From the NCBI GenBank assembly GCA_012103535.1, contig WLWQ01000001.1, positions 744,001 to 808,000 of the forward strand: DNA of 64,000 bases, in the 5' to 3' direction. The DNA comes from Pseudomonadales bacterium (lineage in GTDB: Bacteria; Pseudomonadota; Gammaproteobacteria; Pseudomonadales; Pseudohongiellaceae). Below, piece by piece: positions 34,812-44,304 of this stretch; position 1 is the first letter of the stretch, and every line of letters starts with the position of its first letter. The notes below the pieces were generated by a model. The model was given only the letters and a program-made list of their open reading frames with translations. It ran no database searches and was not told the origin of the DNA. A program made the translations under genes and the position numbers.

Positions 34812-36143
34812 CTATTCCGCCTCGCCATGAAAAGGTTCTACGCGAATACGATTTATCGTGCCAGCCACATCATCCAAGGCTTCGATCGCAGCAATGGCCT
34901 GGTTAAGGCGTTTCTCTTCGGCGCTATGTGTCAGAATAATTATGGGTACGGTTTCGCTTATCGCCTCTTTCTGAATGACAGCTTCGATGCTGATGTCATG
35001 CTCCTGCAAAATATTGGAAATTTTCGCCATAACACCGACACGATCCACTGCCGGAATACGCAGATAATATTCCGCTTCAATTGCTTCAATATCCACCACG
35101 GAAATTTGTTCATGCATGTCCCGATATCCCAGTGCTGGATAAACAGAAGATTGCGCACCGCTTTGAATATGTCGTGCCAGATCGATCAAGTCTGCAACCA
35201 CAGCGGATGCAGTAGCTTCTGCTCCTGCGCCGGGTCCACTATAAAGGGTAGCTCCAACTTTATTTCCATGGATCAAAATTGCGTTGCCTACACCGTTTAC
35301 GTTTGCCAGTAAGCGAGATTTCGAAAGCAAGGTGGGATGCACACGCATCTCGATCCCTTTTTCAGAGCGACGAGCAATCCCCAGGTGTTTTATGCAATAA
35401 CCTAACTCGTCAGCATAACTGATGTCTTCTGGAGTAATTTGGCTAATTCCTTCGGTATAAGTTTTATCAAATTGCAGAGGTATGCCGAAGGCAATTGAAC
35501 CCATAATGGTAAGTTTATGAGCCGCATCGATGCCTTCGACATCGAAGCTAGGATCTGCTTCTGCATATCCTAATTTCTGAGCCTCGGTTAATACATCACC
35601 GAACTGCCGCTGCTTCGAGGCCATTTCAGTCATGATGAAATTACCGGTGCCATTAATGATGCCCGCTAGCCAATTTATCTTATTAGCTGCGAGCCCTTCC
35701 CTTAAGGCTTTAATAATTGGAATGCCACCGGCCACACTACTCTCGTAAGCCAGAACTACCTTGTTCTGATTTGCGATTTCAAATAATTCGTTGCCGTGTT
35801 CTGCGATTAGTGCCTTGTTTGCAGTTACAACATGCTTCTTGTTAGCAAGCGCCTGCTTGATCACTTCCAGCGCTGGATCATATCCGCCGATGGCTTCTAT
35901 TACGATGTCGATAGATTCATCATTCACTACATCGAAAACATCTGTGCTGGTATTTGCTACTCCTTCCAGATCTTTGCCTTCCAGGGTTCTTGTGGCGATT
36001 CGGTTTACAACAAGATCACTGCCAAGACGCATTCGAATTTCGTCCGCGTTATCTTTTAGCAAGGCAAGAGTGCCTGCACCGACTGTTCCCAGTCCGCAGA
36101 TGCCAATACTTATCGGTTTCCCGGCTTCAACGTTCACTTGCAA
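34812..36143 (-). CDS. hom: Homoserine dehydrogenase
   Basis: A 443-residue NAD(P)-dependent enzyme at the threonine/methionine branch. The Rossmann motif G-L-G-T-V-G-A-G-T-L, the catalytic region (L-G-Y-A-E-A-D-P-S-F-D-V-E-G-I-D-A) and a C-terminal ACT domain (V-G-V-M-A-K-I-S-N-I-L) are present. First gene of hom-thrC-recJ. Confidence 0.97.
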   Translation of the reverse strand: MQVNVEAGKPISIGICGLGTVGAGTLALLKDNADEIRMRLGSDLVVNRIATRTLEGKDLEGVANTSTDVFDVVNDESIDIVIEAIGGYDPALEVIKQALANKKHVVTANKALIAEHGNELFEIANQNKVVLAYESSVAGGIPIIKALREGLAANKINWLAGIINGTGNFIMTEMASKQRQFGDVLTEAQKLGYAEADPSFDVEGIDAAHKLTIMGSIAFGIPLQFDKTYTEGISQITPEDISYADELGYCIKHLGIARRSEKGIEMRVHPTLLSKSRLLANVNGVGNAILIHGNKVGATLYSGPGAGAEATASAVVADLIDLARHIQSGAQSSVYPALGYRDMHEQISVVDIEAIEAEYYLRIPAVDRVGVMAKISNILQEHDISIEAVIQKEAISETVPIIILTHSAEEKRLNQAIAAIEALDDVAGTINRIRVEPFHGEAE

Positions 36144-36271
36144 CCTCTAGTCCTAATGAATCCAGCATTTAGTTGGCTGCGCTCAACAAACCGCGGATTA
36201 TACTGGAATCAAACCATAAACCCAGTGATCCTTCTTAACCACACGGCCAATCAAGAGAGCATAGAACCAAT

Positions 36272-36301
36272 AAAAAAGCCCGCTTGATGGCGGGCTTTTT
36301 A
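36272..36301 (-). terminator. dsbC terminator
   Basis: AAAAAGCCCGC-ttgat-GCGGGCTTTTT-type hairpin: GCCCGC pairs with GCGGGC between A- and T-runs, just after the dsbC stop. It can act in either direction, but both flanking genes read on the minus strand. Confidence 0.9.
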
Positions 36302-36318
36302 GTGGAATCTTTTTCCTG

Positions 36319-37071
36319 TTAATTGATATTTAACATCGCTACCAATCTGTCCACATCCATATAGCCCGGTATGACTCGACCGTCAGGAAAGATTAATGCT
36401 GGGGTTCCAGAAATGCCTATCTGATTGCCAACATCATAGTGAGACATCACTGGTGTTTCACAATCACGGATTGGCAGGTTTTGACCATTCTTTGCCTGGG
36501 TTAAAGATTTATGCCGATCCTCTGAACACCAGACAGAGATCATCTTATCGAAAGATCCGGCGCCTTCTCCACCACGGGGATAAGCCAAATAGCGAATTCG
36601 AATTCCTTTTGCCAACAGATCTTCCATGTCGCGATGCAATGCGCGGCAATAAGTACAATCGACATCGGTAAAGACCGTTAGCGTCGCCTGAATCTCATTT
36701 TCAGGATCGAATATAATCATTTGGTCTTCGGGAATTGTGGCAATACGTTCCAAGGTTCTAATCTGGCGTGTACTTGAAGACAAATTCATTAAGCCTGCGC
36801 CAGTTGTTTGATACATGTCACCAGCAAACAAGTAATCTCCTGAGATATCACTATAAAGTAACTCGCCAGTATTCAACTCAACTTCAAACATGTTGCCAAG
36901 AGGTGTCTCTTTGATAGCCAGAATTTCCAATTGGCCTTGCGAAGCGGTAACGATGGCTTGCACAAGCTTATCTTGCAGAGCTTGAGACCCGGCAAATTCT
37001 TGTGCCTGAACAGAGAGTGTAAGCGGAGCCAAAACGATCAGAAGGAGTAAGCGGGCAGCGAATGTTTTCAT
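36319..37071 (-). CDS. dsbC: Periplasmic disulfide isomerase DsbC
   Basis: About 250 residues. A signal peptide (MKTFAARLLLLIVLAPLTLS, cleaved after V-Q-A-Q) is followed by the DsbC dimerisation domain and a thioredoxin domain with D-V-D-C-T-Y-C-R-A-L-H and cis-Pro in I-S-G-T-P-A-L-I-F. It shuffles wrong disulfides in the periplasm and needs a DsbD-type reductant; the ScsB/DsbD-like gene at 28-31 kb is a candidate. I chose the ATG at 37071 because a longer frame would bury the signal peptide. Confidence 0.94.
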   Translation of the reverse strand: MKTFAARLLLLIVLAPLTLSVQAQEFAGSQALQDKLVQAIVTASQGQLEILAIKETPLGNMFEVELNTGELLYSDISGDYLFAGDMYQTTGAGLMNLSSSTRQIRTLERIATIPEDQMIIFDPENEIQATLTVFTDVDCTYCRALHRDMEDLLAKGIRIRYLAYPRGGEGAGSFDKMISVWCSEDRHKSLTQAKNGQNLPIRDCETPVMSHYDVGNQIGISGTPALIFPDGRVIPGYMDVDRLVAMLNIN

Positions 37072-37234
37072 CTTCAGTCTCCAGGAGTACTGGTTTGTGA
37101 GTCTATTGCGTTTTACCGTCGAAAAGAAGACCGGGAAGCGGCCAAAGCAATTCGCATTTGTCATAAATTGTGACGATTAGGCCTTTTAAATAGGGTGTCT
37201 AAAAGAAGAAATCAGCAAATCGAAAGAGAATTTG

Positions 37235-37262
37235 GCTGGAAGCAACGAATGTTGCTTCCAGC
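37235..37262 (-). terminator. Hairpin after rplS
   Basis: GCTGGAAGCAAC and GTTGCTTCCAGC pair perfectly over 12 bases with a 4-base loop, about 20 bases after the rplS stop. The following minus-strand bases are U-rich but not a clean U-tract. Probable end of the rpsP-rimM-trmD-rplS transcript. Confidence 0.7.
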
Positions 37263-37282
37263 TATAAAAGTGAGGCCTGAGA

Positions 37283-37651
37283 TCAAGCTTCGGATTTTTT
37301 ATCCAGCTTCTCAGTAATACGTGCGGCTCGTCCGGTCAATTCACGTAAGTAGTAGAGTTTAGCCTGGCGTACGTCGCCGCGACGTTTCAATTCCACGCTG
37401 TCCACCAGAGGACTATAAGCCTGGAAAGTTCTTTCTACACCCACGCCGTGAGAAATTTTACGAACGGTAAACGAAGAATTCAGGCCTCGGTTTCTTTTAC
37501 CGATAACTACACCTTCGAATGCCTGTAGTCGTTCCCGATCGCCTTCCTTGATCTTTACCTGTACAACTACTGTGTCACCCGGACCGAAATCTGGCAATTC
37601 TTTGCTCATCTGTCCTTCTTCAATCTTCTGGATGATTTTGTTCTTGCTCAT
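37283..37651 (-). CDS. rplS: Ribosomal protein L19
   Basis: A 122-residue 50S protein. The diagnostic core is visible: [25 protein letters not shown] and [16 protein letters not shown]. Last gene of the conserved rpsP-rimM-trmD-rplS set. Confidence 0.98.
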   Translation of the reverse strand: MSKNKIIQKIEEGQMSKELPDFGPGDTVVVQVKIKEGDRERLQAFEGVVIGKRNRGLNSSFTVRKISHGVGVERTFQAYSPLVDSVELKRRGDVRQAKLYYLRELTGRAARITEKLDKKSEA

Positions 37652-37691
37652 TTTTTAACTCCTGAATTCCCGCTCCGAAATTCATCACGCT

Positions 37692-38444
37692 CTAACGTGT
37701 CTGATATTCGTTTATAAACCGTTCAAGTAAATCTTGTTGTTCCTGGTCTAATTGTTCTTTATCAATTAAATCAGGACGCTTTAACCAGGTTGCGCCTAAA
37801 CTTTGCTTCATACGCCAAGTCTTTATTGCGCTATGGTCGCCACTAAGTAATACATCTGGCACTTCTTTGCCATCAAACTCCTGAGGTCTGGTGTACTCAG
37901 GGCAGTGCAATAATCCATTTGCAAAACTGTCTTGTTGAGCTGAATCTTCGTCGCCAAGTGCTCCCGGCTGAAATCGAATCATGGCATCTAATAAAGCCAT
38001 CGCGGCCAACTCGCCACCGCTTAAGACAAAATCGCCGAGAGACAATTCCTCATCGATTTCGCTCTCTATAACTCTATTATCAATTCCCTGATAACGACCA
38101 CAAACCAGAGCCATTTTCTTTCTCTGCGCCAAGTCGATTACATCTCGATGCTTAACGGGTCTGCCTTGAGGTGACAAATAGACGACTGTTACTTCCTGAT
38201 CATCACCTGCTAACCCTCGCCTGGCGGCCCGAATTGCCTCTATCAAAGGCTCCGTTTTCATCAGCATGCCCGGTCCGCCGCCAAAAGGCTTATCGTCCAC
38301 GGTGCGATGCTTGTCCTTGGTGAAATCTCTCGGATTATAAAAATCCAGAGAGACAATTCCTTGTTTTATTGCTCTGCCACTAATTCCCCAATCCGTTAGG
38401 GCGGAGAACATTTCTGGAAACAGGGTGACTACACTGAGTTGCAT
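37692..38444 (-). CDS. trmD: tRNA (guanine-37-N1) methyltransferase
   Basis: A 250-residue SPOUT methyltransferase that makes m1G37 in tRNAs. Motifs: V-T-L-F-P-E-M-F at the start, G-G-G-P-G-M-L-M-K, V-C-G-R-Y-Q-G-I-D-N-R and the knot region S-L-G-D-F-V-L-S-G-G-E. I chose ATG 38444, with GAGGTG upstream, over a GTG nine bases earlier. Confidence 0.97.
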   Translation of the reverse strand: MQLSVVTLFPEMFSALTDWGISGRAIKQGIVSLDFYNPRDFTKDKHRTVDDKPFGGGPGMLMKTEPLIEAIRAARRGLAGDDQEVTVVYLSPQGRPVKHRDVIDLAQRKKMALVCGRYQGIDNRVIESEIDEELSLGDFVLSGGELAAMALLDAMIRFQPGALGDEDSAQQDSFANGLLHCPEYTRPQEFDGKEVPDVLLSGDHSAIKTWRMKQSLGATWLKRPDLIDKEQLDQEQQDLLERFINEYQTR

Positions 38445-38477
38445 TGCGCCCACCTCTGACTAACTGAATAGTGCTCC

Positions 38478-39017
38478 CTATTCCAAATAGTCTGCTTCCC
38501 AACTCACCAAAACCTTCCCTGCTTTGGTGTCGATTTCTTTTATTACTGATTCCTTTATATAGGGAATCAATCTTTCCCTTTCATCAAAACTGGTGCTGGT
38601 GGGCTGAACGACCAATACATCGTTTGCGCCGGTTTCCAAGAGTCGATCTATTTTGCCAAAAATCAGACCTTCCTCATTTATTACTTCCAATCCTTCCAGC
38701 TCGTGCCAATAAAAACTCCCTGTCTCCAGACTGGGCAAGTCTTTAGTCGCGACTACCAGTTTGCGCCCAGTGAGCTTTTTGGCGGTTTCCGGATCATCGT
38801 ATCCGGCAAAATGGACAATTAGTCCATTGGCCTGTTGCCTGTGCTGGTCAATTTCCAACACCTGCCAGTCTTCTTCGAATTCCGCAGATAATTGTGAATA
38901 ACTGAGAATATTCTCTGGTGGTGTCGTAAAGGAGTTTAATTTGAGCCAGCCATTAATCCCGTGGACCTTGCCAATTTGGCCCAGTACCACCTGCTTGCGT
39001 TCTATATCCGCGCTCAT
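38478..39017 (-). CDS. rimM: 16S rRNA maturation factor RimM
   Basis: A 179-residue protein that helps 30S head assembly. It has the N-terminal barrel (V-L-G-Q-I-G-K-V-H-G-I-N-G-W-L-K) and the C-terminal PRC barrel (F-Y-W-H-E-L-E-G-L-E-V, then I-P-Y-I-K-E-S-V). In its normal place between rpsP and trmD. Confidence 0.96.
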   Translation of the reverse strand: MSADIERKQVVLGQIGKVHGINGWLKLNSFTTPPENILSYSQLSAEFEEDWQVLEIDQHRQQANGLIVHFAGYDDPETAKKLTGRKLVVATKDLPSLETGSFYWHELEGLEVINEEGLIFGKIDRLLETGANDVLVVQPTSTSFDERERLIPYIKESVIKEIDTKAGKVLVSWEADYLE

Positions 39018-39044
39018 GGAAAGCTGCAGCAGTAGATGGGACTG

Positions 39045-39305
39045 TTAAGCCTCTGTTGTAGCGGCAGTAGTGGCATCTTTGGCAAGGTTAGTAACGCGTG
39101 GACTAATCTGCGCGCCCTTAGATTGCCAATAGGCCATACGCTCAAGGTCTAATCGTAAGCGCTCTTCCTGGCCTCGTGCCATTGGATTAAAGAATCCAAT
39201 ACGCTCGATAAAGCGGCCATCTCGAGATTTACGACTGTCACTCACAGTGATGTGGTAAAAAGGCTTCTTCTTAGCACCACCACGCGATAAGCGAATCGTC
39301 ACCAT
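39045..39305 (-). CDS. rpsP: Ribosomal protein S16
   Basis: An 86-residue 30S protein: [17 protein letters not shown], then [14 protein letters not shown]. First gene of the rpsP-rimM-trmD-rplS group. The 200-base gap towards ffh holds its promoter. Confidence 0.98.
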   Translation of the reverse strand: MVTIRLSRGGAKKKPFYHITVSDSRKSRDGRFIERIGFFNPMARGQEERLRLDLERMAYWQSKGAQISPRVTNLAKDATTAATTEA

Positions 39306-39509
39306 ATATAAGTACCTATAAAAAATTCAGTGATTATCTGGTTTTGACCAGTTTATGGTCTTTTACCCCTGCTGTTAGGGCTGGCCAGATAAAAAGGCGG
39401 GTATTCTAAGGCAATTGGGGGCGTATTGGAAGCTTAATGAGTGCGCGGAAGCACACGAATGCTGCGGCTTTTCGCCAAGTTTATGGGGTTCAATCAAGGC
39501 TTCTCTCGA

Positions 39510-40904
39510 TCAGAAGCGCGGAGGCTTTCCTTTCGCGAATGGCGGTATTCCACCGGCACCAGGATCCTGCATGCCACCCATGCCGCGCATCATATTGGCG
39601 AGATTGCCTCCCTTCATTTTTTTCATGACCTTCTGCATCTGTTTATGCTGCTTAAGTAATCTGTTCAGGTCTTGAATCTGGGTGCCGGATCCCTGTGTGA
39701 TTCGCCGTTTGCGCGAGCCATTCAAAATGTCAGGATGGACTCTCTCGCGCATAGTCATGGAGCTGATGATGGCTTCCATACGCCGAAATTGAGAATCGTC
39801 CACCATGTTAGCGGCACCAGGTGGCAATGCACCCATGCCTGGCATCTTATCCATGATGCTGCTGACACCACCCATGTTCTGCATCTGAGCTAACTGTTCC
39901 TTGAAATCCTCCAGATCGAATCCGCGACCTTTTTTAATCTTCTTGGCAAGCCGTTCCGCCTTGCCTTTATCGACTTTCTTTTCAGCCTCTTCGATAAGAG
40001 ACAATACATCTCCCATACCGAGGATCCGCGAGGCAATACGATCTGGATAAAATGGTTCGAGGGCTTCGGCCTTCTCTCCTATGCCGATAAACTTAATGGG
40101 TTTGCCGGTAATATGCCTTACCGAGAGAGCCGCGCCGCCTCTTGCATCACCATCAGCTTTGGTCAAGATCACACCAGTTAATGGCAGCGCATCATTGAAT
40201 GCTTTGGCAGTATTTGCGGCGTCCTGACCGGTCATCGCGTCGACAACAAACAAGGTTTCGATGGGATTCAGCTGGCCATGCAAGGCTGTAATCTCATTCA
40301 TCATTTCTTCATCGATAGAAAGCCGACCGGCAGTATCGACGATTAGCACGTCAACGAATTTACGTTTCGCTTCTGCCTGTGCGGCTGCTGCGATGTCTGC
40401 GGGGGATTGAGTGATATCGCTGGCAAAGAATTCCACTCCGACATCTTTTGCCAGTGTTTCCAATTGCTGAATCGCCGCCGGCCGATAGACGTCAGCGGAA
40501 ACAACCATCACGGATTTTTTCGCTTGCTCTTTAAGAAATTTGGAAAGTTTTGCAACGGTGGTTGTTTTACCAGCACCTTGCAGACCGGCCATCAATATTA
40601 TCGCTGGCGGTGTTGTCTTTAGATCTAACTCCGCGTTGGCTGAACCCATGATCGCTTCGAGTTCAGCCTGCACGACTTTGACAAAGGCCTGACCTGGAGA
40701 AAGACTTTTCGATACTTCCTGACCGACTGCCCGGAGACTGACGCGCTCTATGAAATCTTTAACAACCGGTAGCGCAACATCGGCTTCCAACAGCGCGCGC
40801 CGGACTTCCCGCAACGCTTCCTGAATGTTGTTTTCAGTTAGTGCCGCCTTGCCGGTTAATTTGCGAAAGGTTCCAGATAATCTTTCTGTTAAATTATCAA
40901 ACAC
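39510..40904 (-). CDS. ffh: Signal recognition particle protein Ffh
   Basis: A 464-residue SRP54 GTPase that targets nascent membrane proteins. G motifs: G-L-Q-G-A-G-K-T-T-T, D-V-Y-R-P-A-A-I-Q-Q-L, V-D-T-A-G-R-L and T-K-A-D-G-D-A-R-G-G. The C-terminal M domain is methionine-rich and ends in M-R-G-M-G-G-M-Q-D-P. Divergent from ypjD, the usual pairing. Confidence 0.98.
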   Translation of the reverse strand: MFDNLTERLSGTFRKLTGKAALTENNIQEALREVRRALLEADVALPVVKDFIERVSLRAVGQEVSKSLSPGQAFVKVVQAELEAIMGSANAELDLKTTPPAIILMAGLQGAGKTTTVAKLSKFLKEQAKKSVMVVSADVYRPAAIQQLETLAKDVGVEFFASDITQSPADIAAAAQAEAKRKFVDVLIVDTAGRLSIDEEMMNEITALHGQLNPIETLFVVDAMTGQDAANTAKAFNDALPLTGVILTKADGDARGGAALSVRHITGKPIKFIGIGEKAEALEPFYPDRIASRILGMGDVLSLIEEAEKKVDKGKAERLAKKIKKGRGFDLEDFKEQLAQMQNMGGVSSIMDKMPGMGALPPGAANMVDDSQFRRMEAIISSMTMRERVHPDILNGSRKRRITQGSGTQIQDLNRLLKQHKQMQKVMKKMKGGNLANMMRGMGGMQDPGAGGIPPFAKGKPPRF

Positions 40905-41080
40905 GATTTAATTCTACCTAGCCGAGTGAGCGGTGAATTATAGCCAATTCAGAATAGCTAAACCATTTAGGAAAGACAGAATTCCTACAGGGGTGACGCT
41001 GCTCAAAATTGCATAAAAAATTGCTTCAACCGATAGTGGCTATATGCGACACTCAGGCTTCTTCAAGCCATTACCAACCT

Positions 41081-41878
41081 ATGCAAGTCACCGTTATTTC
41101 AGGACTATTTGCCGTTTTCTTCTACTTGATGGGCTCCGTCTTTCAAGGCCTGAACTTCACCTCAAACAAAGACACAAGGTCTAAGGTCTTTGCTTTCGGC
41201 ATAATTGCAGTAATTGCTCACGCTATTAGTGCCTTTGGCGTAATCCGAACGGCAAATGGCTACCATTTCGGCATTTTTGAAATCTCAACCTTAATTGCCG
41301 CCCTGATATCGCTCCTAGTTTTGGTAAGCAGTATTCGTAAGCCATTGGAAATTTTATTCCTCGGATTGTTTCCTTTAGCAATAATTACGATTATCGCTTC
41401 CCTGACAATTTCCAGTGATTATCCACCGACAGACATGAGTTCAGGTTTAGCGAGTCATGTATTAATTTCTTTGATCGCTTATAGTTTTATTGCTATTGCT
41501 GCAGTCCAGGCTGGCTTTTTAGCCTACCAAAATTATCAGCTCAAGCATCATCATGCAGGCGGCATTATTAGCAAATTCCCCCCGCTGCAGGATATGGAAT
41601 CTTTTCTATTCGAATTGTTGTGGGTGGGACAGCTGCTATTAAGCGTTGGTATTGTGGCAGGCTTAGTGTTTGTCGATAATATTTGGGGAATAGATGGCAT
41701 TATTCACAAAACATTCTTCTCCGGCCTGGCATGGATAGTGTTTGCTGTTTTACTTTGGGGCAGACATCAATTGGGATGGCGTGGTGTCACTGCCATACGT
41801 GGCACATTGACAGGTTTCGGTCTATTGATTATTGGCTTCTACGGATCGAAATTCGCGCTTGAATATATTATTGGTTAA
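41081..41878 (+). CDS. CcsA-like inner-membrane protein (YpjD family)
   Basis: About 265 residues with eight predicted membrane helices, matching the cytochrome-c-assembly CcsA fold. It contains the H-V-L-I-S-L-I-A-Y-S-F region and conserved-looking histidines (A-H-A-I-S and K-T-F-F-S-G-L-A-W). It is next to ffh and a CorB-type gene, the conserved ypjD position. I preferred ATG 41081 over a start 24 codons upstream, because the first helix follows at once. Confidence 0.85.
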   Translation: MQVTVISGLFAVFFYLMGSVFQGLNFTSNKDTRSKVFAFGIIAVIAHAISAFGVIRTANGYHFGIFEISTLIAALISLLVLVSSIRKPLEILFLGLFPLAIITIIASLTISSDYPPTDMSSGLASHVLISLIAYSFIAIAAVQAGFLAYQNYQLKHHHAGGIISKFPPLQDMESFLFELLWVGQLLLSVGIVAGLVFVDNIWGIDGIIHKTFFSGLAWIVFAVLLWGRHQLGWRGVTAIRGTLTGFGLLIIGFYGSKFALEYIIG

Positions 41879-41893
41879 CACACAAAATTAATT

Positions 41894-42739
41894 GTGAATT
41901 TCGTATCAAAACTATTGATGCGCTTATTCAGAATTTCTTCTGAGCGCAATGATCATCAACAGCAATTGTCAGCAGATGAATTGCGTACCGTGGTGCATGA
42001 TTCCAGTCAGCGCATTCCCCTAAAACGTCATGGCATGTTGCTTAATATTCTCGAACTGGAAAAAGCGACGGTTAACGACATTTTAGTGCCTCGGAACGAT
42101 GTAATTGGCTTAGACATCGATGACGACATGGAAGAAATATTGAATCAAATTGCCAGTAGCCAACACACCCGCGTACCGGTTTATAAGAAAGACATCGACA
42201 ACATTATCGGGATGTTGCACTTACGCAGTACTGGTCGATTATTAAAAGTAGAGAACTTGAATAAGGCAGCGATACTGCGCGAGACCACTGAACCTTATTA
42301 CATACCTGAATCTACTCCTCTGCATACCCAGCTGTTCAATTTCCAGAACAAGAAGCTACGCATAGCCATTGTGGTCGATGAATTCGGCGCAGTTCAGGGG
42401 CTTGTAACGCTGGAAGATATCCTGGAAGAGATTGTAGGAGAATTCACTACAGATATGGCCGATGCCAACAAAGATATTATCGATCAGGGCGACGGCAGTT
42501 ACCTGATCGATGGCGGCACCAGCATTCGAGAGATTAATCGGGTCCTGGATTGGAATCTAGGCAGCAGCGGAGCCAAAACATTAAATGGCCTGCTCACCGA
42601 CAAACTACAATCGATTCCAGACTCCTCAGTTGGAATAGATTTAAACGGATACTATGCGGAAATAATTCAGGTTCAAGATAACGTCATCCGAAGAGTTAAG
42701 ATGCGCAAATCTGCTAGAAAAAAAGTTGCTGACTCTTAA
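41894..42739 (+). CDS. CorB/YfjD-like CBS-CorC protein lacking the DUF21 membrane domain
   Basis: A 281-residue protein starting at GTG. It contains the pre-CBS segment (S-A-D-E-L-R-T-V-V-H-D), two CBS domains (V-N-D-I-L-V-P-R-N-D-V, then G-L-V-T-L-E-D-I-L-E-E-I-V-G) and the C-terminal CorC_HlyC domain. Position and sequence match the cytosolic half of YfjD/CorB, whose N-terminal DUF21 membrane domain (about 150-190 residues) is missing; only 15 bases separate it from ypjD. It may act as a free regulatory subunit or be a shortened gene. It overlaps the convergent PPTase gene by 4 bases. Confidence 0.85.
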   Translation: MNFVSKLLMRLFRISSERNDHQQQLSADELRTVVHDSSQRIPLKRHGMLLNILELEKATVNDILVPRNDVIGLDIDDDMEEILNQIASSQHTRVPVYKKDIDNIIGMLHLRSTGRLLKVENLNKAAILRETTEPYYIPESTPLHTQLFNFQNKKLRIAIVVDEFGAVQGLVTLEDILEEIVGEFTTDMADANKDIIDQGDGSYLIDGGTSIREINRVLDWNLGSSGAKTLNGLLTDKLQSIPDSSVGIDLNGYYAEIIQVQDNVIRRVKMRKSARKKVADS

Positions 42740-43506
42740 CCATCGCGCAAAATATTCGTATCCATGCTTATCGCTTCGTCTAGTGCGAGAAATCGTCTGG
42801 AAACTATTTTCTCCACTCTATTAGCGCCACTTTTTACCGCCAGGGCTAATTTAAAGGGTCGCCCAGGATCGATTTGCCAAACCTGCCACTGAGTCGAATC
42901 ATCGTTACGCTCCTCAGCAAAATCTATTAATACTCGATATTCAGAGGGAAAAGCGTAGCTGAACTGCTGTAACGGAATTGCCAAGCCCAATCCACAGGCT
43001 TTGATGTACGCCTCTTTTAAGGTCCATAAATCGTAGAAGCGTGACAGCTGTTCAGAATCAGGCAGAGCGAGAAGCTCTTGCACTTCACTCGGAGAGAAAT
43101 AGCGATCGGCAATTTTTAAGACTCTTCTGGGTTTATTGCTGGATTCTATATCGACCCCAATGGCTTCCTGCTTAGAGAGAGCGAGCACCAAACGATCACC
43201 CGAATGGGAAAGATTAAAAAAGATTGGCTGAGATTGCTGTGACGCGTCGATTGCCGGCTTGCCATAGTCATTCTCAGTAAATAGCCAGTCTTCCGGGGCT
43301 ATTGTTGCGTACTTGCTCAGGGTGTTTCGAATCAACATACGACCTAACAAGAATTGTTTACGATGATGGTCGAAGGTATAACGGAGATATCGAGTGGTTT
43401 CTATTTCGGTTAACCAGGAAAGACAATCGTCTTCCAGTTCGGTACCTTCAAATTCCGCCTGGTCCACATGCCAGAGATGAATTTCAGTGTCTGCAAGTTT
43501 TAACAT
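42736..43506 (-). CDS. Sfp-type 4'-phosphopantetheinyl transferase
   Basis: A 256-residue PPTase that moves phosphopantetheine from CoA to carrier proteins. Key motifs are N-L-S-H-S-G-D-R, A-I-G-V-D-I-E-S (metal-binding D and E) and W-T-L-K-E-A-Y-I-K-A. The size fits the Sfp type with broad carrier range. No polyketide or peptide synthetase is in the window; fatty-acid or lysine pathways elsewhere are possible partners. Confidence 0.9.
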   Translation of the reverse strand: MLKLADTEIHLWHVDQAEFEGTELEDDCLSWLTEIETTRYLRYTFDHHRKQFLLGRMLIRNTLSKYATIAPEDWLFTENDYGKPAIDASQQSQPIFFNLSHSGDRLVLALSKQEAIGVDIESSNKPRRVLKIADRYFSPSEVQELLALPDSEQLSRFYDLWTLKEAYIKACGLGLAIPLQQFSYAFPSEYRVLIDFAEERNDDSTQWQVWQIDPGRPFKLALAVKSGANRVEKIVSRRFLALDEAISMDTNILRDG

Positions 43507-44274
43507 TTACAAATCCAGATCAGTAACGCAGTGAAGTTCTTTGCGAGAGATACGATTCTCTGTGGGATAGGCAAAGGCATTATTCACATAGCGTATATTG
43601 TCCAGCTCAACGGATTGGTTCACGTGGCTGTGACCATAGATATGAATATCTGGATTCAGATGCCTGACCTGATCTCCTAACAAGTCGCTCCCCAGTACCG
43701 GATAAATTCTTCTGCGATCTTCAGGTATAAAAGAAGGCATAACATCTATTCTTGGTAAAAAATGAGAATAGCTAATCACTGTATCATTAGAGATAGTCAA
43801 ATGTTCGCGATTTAAACTAAGAAAATACTCGTTAATATCTTTGACGTTTTCCAGTTCTGAGGGCCATGCGCAGGCTCGAAAATCTCGCCAGGCACGATTT
43901 AAATGTCTATCCGGTTCACCGAATGAAAAATCGTACCAGCTGTGCAAAGGTACCAGGCTTAACTTACCGTAATGACAGGCCTTAGTTTGCACACCATGCT
44001 CATTACTGATTCTTTGCACGGCATCAAATTTTTCCAGTGAGCAATCATATTTATCTTGCTCAATCCAGAGCTCATGATTTCCAGGTATAAAGTGTACAGA
44101 TTTAAACTTTGTCACTAGCGAACTGAAAACACGGGAGAGATCTTGTAAATCATGACTTACATCTCCAGCCACAATTAAAATATCCTCAAGAAATGACGCA
44201 CTATCCAAAGAGAGTATCCACTCCATGTTTTCTGGATAATCCACGTGTATGTCAGAAACGGTGTAAACTTTCAT
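43507..44274 (-). CDS. Calcineurin-like metallophosphoesterase
   Basis: A 255-residue protein. Metal-binding motifs of the family are visible: S-D-I-H-V-D at the start, V-A-G-D-V-S-H, I-P-G-N-H-E-L-W and Y-G-H-S-H-V-N near the end. The substrate cannot be told. It abuts the PPTase gene (no gap), so they are co-transcribed. Confidence 0.87.
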   Translation of the reverse strand: MKVYTVSDIHVDYPENMEWILSLDSASFLEDILIVAGDVSHDLQDLSRVFSSLVTKFKSVHFIPGNHELWIEQDKYDCSLEKFDAVQRISNEHGVQTKACHYGKLSLVPLHSWYDFSFGEPDRHLNRAWRDFRACAWPSELENVKDINEYFLSLNREHLTISNDTVISYSHFLPRIDVMPSFIPEDRRRIYPVLGSDLLGDQVRHLNPDIHIYGHSHVNQSVELDNIRYVNNAFAYPTENRISRKELHCVTDLDL

Positions 44275-44304
44275 TACTTACTTATCGACCTTAAATGTTC
44301 CGGT

